DNA of 64,000 nucleotides. Source: Bradysia coprophila (taxonomy: Eukaryota > Arthropoda > Insecta > Diptera > Sciaridae). Below are positions 60,601 to 64,000 of the stretch, one piece after another (within the stretch, counting starts at the first letter, position 1; every line of letters begins with the position of its first letter). The translations under genes were made by a program, and so were the position numbers. The stretch lies in assembly GCF_014529535.1 (NCBI RefSeq), contig NW_023503409.1, positions 6,696,390-6,760,389 on the forward strand, read 5' to 3'. The notes below the pieces were generated by a model. The model had not been told where the DNA came from. It saw only the letters and a list, made by a program, of their open reading frames with translations, and made no database searches.

Positions 60601-63201
60601 TTTTTTTAAGAGGATAGATAAAAACAAACTGTCTTGGGTGTGACTCGATAAACTCAAAATTGCCAGTGTGAAATAGTCAACATGAATAATATTGCGATAA
60701 ATTTTCATTGTTTTCTCTCTGGTTCTTAATGGTATATATGCTAAATTCCGGTGGTCCCGTCACTACACTCCAACAATATTTTCTTTCTCTTTCTATCATA
60801 CACACACACACCTGAAATTCGAAAAGTGAACCTATGAACAGAGGATTGTCATTGAAATGCTTCTCAAAGTTTTTCCGTTTTTCGTATAAAATTCTTTTTG
60901 TAAAGTCTTTGGGTGATAGAGTGACACTGATCAAATGGGTCCCATAGCAAGGCGAAAAATGGGACAGATGAATTGTAAAGAGACATTTAACGATTATAAA
61001 CTTCAACGTTAGCATTTTTTCTCGTGTCTACGTCATTCCTGGTTGAAACAAAGAGAAAAATTTTCGTTTGTACATTTTATAGCTACTAACATCACTGGTG
61101 GACCAATTCGATCAATTATTCGTTTCGTCTAACATGGGCGTTAAAAGTTAACATTTTACTGCGTGAGGTGTGTGTTTAAGTTAAACCTTAAAATTGGTCC
61201 AGATCAGATACTAAGTTTTGTTGTGAATGGTTTCTCGTTTGTCCACCAATCGTAAAACAGAGTTGCAAAATATTTTTGTCTTCTTCATTAAATCTACATT
61301 TGGATGTCAATCTCTTCAATGGGCAATTTTGGACGTTTCAAATAAAATCGATTCGAATGCCTGTTTGTATTTAGGAAACACGATTATCACTTAAATTTTA
61401 CTATAATATGAACATTGTGAACTAATTCACGCTAGCAGCAACAGCAGCATTATCATTTTTTACGCAAACCATGATTAGCGTTTGCGACAGGTAAAATTTC
61501 CATTTTTTTTCTTTAGTCTGGGAGACTGAGCAAATACACTGTAGCTTATGAGACTTCCTATAAATTGGAAGTTATAAGTCATTTATCCGTACAGTACATA
61601 CTGAGAGATGACTTACAGTTTCTTATTTATAAGTAGAATTCGAGGTGTGTCGATCTATATAAGCTTTTCAATGTATTTGTGTCGCCTTCCTATGTCCTAA
61701 GAAATCCTAAAGGCTTTATGACGATTTAATAGCAAAAATTTTTTTTTCTGCAAAGTTTGGTGGGTTATTGAACCCGAAATGGAAAACTCTGAACAAGTCC
61801 ACAAATTTGTTAATGAAAAGCTCAACAACACATTTGGTTTTGTACTGTTAACTGATATACAAAATAATTCCGCATCCACAAAGTCTTCCATACTAAATTA
61901 ATTTCATTTCTCTTCTGTCCGATAAAGCTATGCCGATTCTAGGATTCAATTTTTATTTTTTCACAAAATTTTAATAGCTACCTAACAAACACGCCTCGTT
62001 AGACCATTACACTAAAATCATGATTTTTTTTTCAAGTTTTTTATGTCGAGAACATTTTTTTAGTTTTAATTTTAAGTTTTTTTTTTCATTAGTTTTTGTT
62101 CCTCTAAATTTAATAATTTTTTTTCTTTTAACAAAATCTAACAATTTCATCGAAAATTTTCTCAGTTTTAAGTTCATTTCATTTTTTTTTAAATAAATAT
62201 AAAGTTGATACAATTTAGATTTAATATATAGCTCAAGTGTTTTTTTTTTGTTTAAATTTTCTTCATTTTTTTCTTTAATTTTTATATTTAAATTTTTATA
62301 ATTAATAGATAAAGCCTAACTCTTTGACTGCATTCTTACATTTAAATAGGTTCTTCATTTACAATGTTCTGTTATGTTTAATGTTTTTTTTTCCTTCTTT
62401 CTTTCGAAGTTAGTTTTAGAAGTTTTTTTTTTAATGTTGATCTCACATAATTTTCTTTTTTTATATAATCAGTTTAATGGTTGAAGAAAACCAACGTTTG
62501 CACAAAGTTATTTTCAATTATATTTTAACAAACGGAAAGAAGAAGAAAAAAAACTCTTAGATTTCAACCGATAAATAAATATTTTGTTTAGATTATATCT
62601 GAGCAAACAAACATTAAACACGCATATATATAAATATAGTCCTGCTATTTCTTCTTCTTTTTCTTTAAAAAAATATTTTAAATACAACAATTATAATACG
62701 AAAAAGAAAATGTGTAAAAAAAGAGCGAAAATAAAAATTACTAAAAAAAATTGCTTTTGTCTTATGATATTTTAAGTAAATTAATGCGTGGTGTCACTTT
62801 TGACTAGCAAATTTTTTTCTTTACTCTCAAAATTATCGATAAAAAGAAAGTTTGTTTTTTAGAACAACATTTAGTTGGAGTGACGGAACTAACTAACAAT
62901 ATTTTACTAGTCAAAACTACATACTCGCTAAAAATCAAGACTATTTTAGTTTCCTATTGGATCTTTTTTCATTTAAATAAATTAATGTTTCAGTTGCTGG
63001 GTGGCAACTTTTCTTCTTCTTTTTTAGTATTAAATAAGTTACGTTGTCATATCTCAGGTTTTCTTTAATTAAATATTTTCTTTTATCCTTTCCGTCTTCT
63101 TCCTCCAATTTTAAATATCTTTTCCCATCTTTTTTTGGTTTAATGAATACGATTCAGTTTTCCTATTTATTAAAGTACTCTAACAAAAGGGGAAACTAAT
63201 T
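57686..63201. other. T-rich region downstream of CaMKII, probably including its 3' UTR
   Basis: Extremely T-rich on the plus strand (A-rich in the sense of the minus-strand CaMKII gene), especially 58.0-60.4 and 62.0-63.2 kb. The small open frames are low complexity. Part of it is probably the CaMKII 3' UTR; I cannot place the poly(A) site. No other gene is visible. Confidence 0.5.
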
Positions 63202-63349
63202 CTATTTGTGAGGATTGACAAAATCGAATGGAGTTGCACCGCTAATTTGACCGGTAGCACTTCGATGAAAATGAACATTTTGCCATTTATTGCCTCGCTT
63301 GTGCCATACACGAGTCTCTTCCGATTGGTGGGTGTGTGCGTGGCCTTGT
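63202..63349 (-). CDS. CaMKII: CaMKII, last coding exon (partial gene)
   Basis: This terminal exon starts after the acceptor ACGTTTTCAG and encodes [18 protein letters not shown], then [11 protein letters not shown], ending FDFVNPHK and TGA. The block [12 protein letters not shown]...KWxNVHFH is the hallmark end of the association (hub) domain of calcium/calmodulin-dependent kinase II, which assembles the holoenzyme. A variable tail of about 18 residues ([14 protein letters not shown]...) follows, as in insect CaMKII. The kinase and regulatory exons lie beyond the right edge of the window. The acceptor and phase (one base completes the previous codon) are clear. Confidence 0.92.
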
Positions 63350-64000
63350 CTGAAAACGTATTGAATGTTTAACTGGTGAAACAAGAAAGAGAAAAAAAAG
63401 CCAACAAACACAATCGATTTTCAAAACAAAAGATAAGCAATGCTGAACAAATGGCACTGCTATTTCAACTTGTTGATTTTTCCGATCGTACGATTACATT
63501 TAAGTCTAATCCATTGTTGTATTATGAAAATTCTATTTCGGAGAACATCTATAAAATGCGAAACCTTTCTGGGAAATTACGTACGATAAAATTTTGTAAT
63601 ACGGAGGAGGCATACCGACAGTAAATTGTGTTTCGTCTTAAAATTCGGATTGTATGTACAATCTACAAGGGACGATTATTTTCAGATGAATTATCATTGT
63701 ATGATGTAAACTCGGTAAATCTTTATATCGAAAAGAAATAAATCGTCAGTAAAAGAACATAGTGTGGAGGACCTAAGCCGCCATAATTCATGAGAATTAC
63801 ACAGTCATAAATATAGACGATCCGATTGAACCAGACGACAATTTCGAATATGTTTAATTTCAGTGGAGCATGTACCGTACTGATTTTTTAGACTAACTGG
63901 AAATGTTGATTATATTCAGTGTAAGTAACAAATATGCGGATAAATACCCTGAAGTGGATCTAATTAAGATGGAGCTCCTTCCTTCGCCATCTCAAAATTT
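63350..64000 (-). other. CaMKII intron to window edge
   Basis: By position this is the intron before the last CaMKII exon. I see no other hub-domain exon in it. A plus-strand frame (63376-63624) is open but has no recognised features. Confidence 0.5.

Noticed and set aside
63376-63624. Plus-strand 82-residue frame at the right edge
   Set aside because: No family resemblance, and it lies antisense in a CaMKII intron; judged a chance frame.

Overview
This is animal nuclear DNA, almost certainly from an insect and most likely a fly. Genes are split by many short GT-AG introns (about 55-70 nt) in an AT-rich background. The proteins are insect or animal types: a thioester-containing immune protein with alternative bait exons, Asator/TTBK, Cabin1, an FRS2-type adaptor, aminomethyltransferase and CaMKII. 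A nematoceran such as a fungus gnat would fit, but the sequence alone does not prove it.

Layout, left to right. 1-4.3 kb: no convincing gene, some repeats. 4.3-14.9 kb (+): a complete Tep2-like complement-related gene with 12 upstream exons, five interchangeable bait cassettes and 9 downstream exons; I could follow the reading frame through every junction. 15.0-16.3 kb (-): a decayed chorismate synthase (AroC) gene, convergent with Tep. 16.7-24.8 kb (-): Cabin1, a TPR subunit of the HIRA histone-chaperone complex. 26.5-28.2 kb (+): a myristoylated FRS2-like PTB adaptor. 30.3-31.1 kb (-): an EEF1AKMT2/METTL10-like methyltransferase. 31.36-33.11 kb: a repeat-filled element with terminal inverted repeats and a target-site duplication. 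38.3-52.2 kb (-): Asator (tau-tubulin kinase family) with a large 5' intron holding a broken LINE and a long foldback element. 53.9-55.3 kb (-): mitochondrial aminomethyltransferase. 56.6-57.05 kb: a hAT-type MITE with a perfect 8-bp duplication. 57.4-57.7 kb: another foldback. 63.2-63.35 kb (-): the last coding exon of CaMKII, with an extremely T-rich stretch downstream of it.

The genes do not form one pathway; this is ordinary insect gene order with accessory insertions. The two most interesting signals are the chorismate synthase relic and the Tep cassettes. Animals lack the shikimate pathway, so the relic suggests an old horizontal transfer. It carries a 55-nt GT-AG intron in frame, then tandem micro-duplications, stops and deletions. 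The five Tep cassettes all have a length of 1 modulo 3, so including none or two runs into a stop within a few codons; the reading frame itself enforces use of one cassette. The window is also rich in short foldback/MITE elements.
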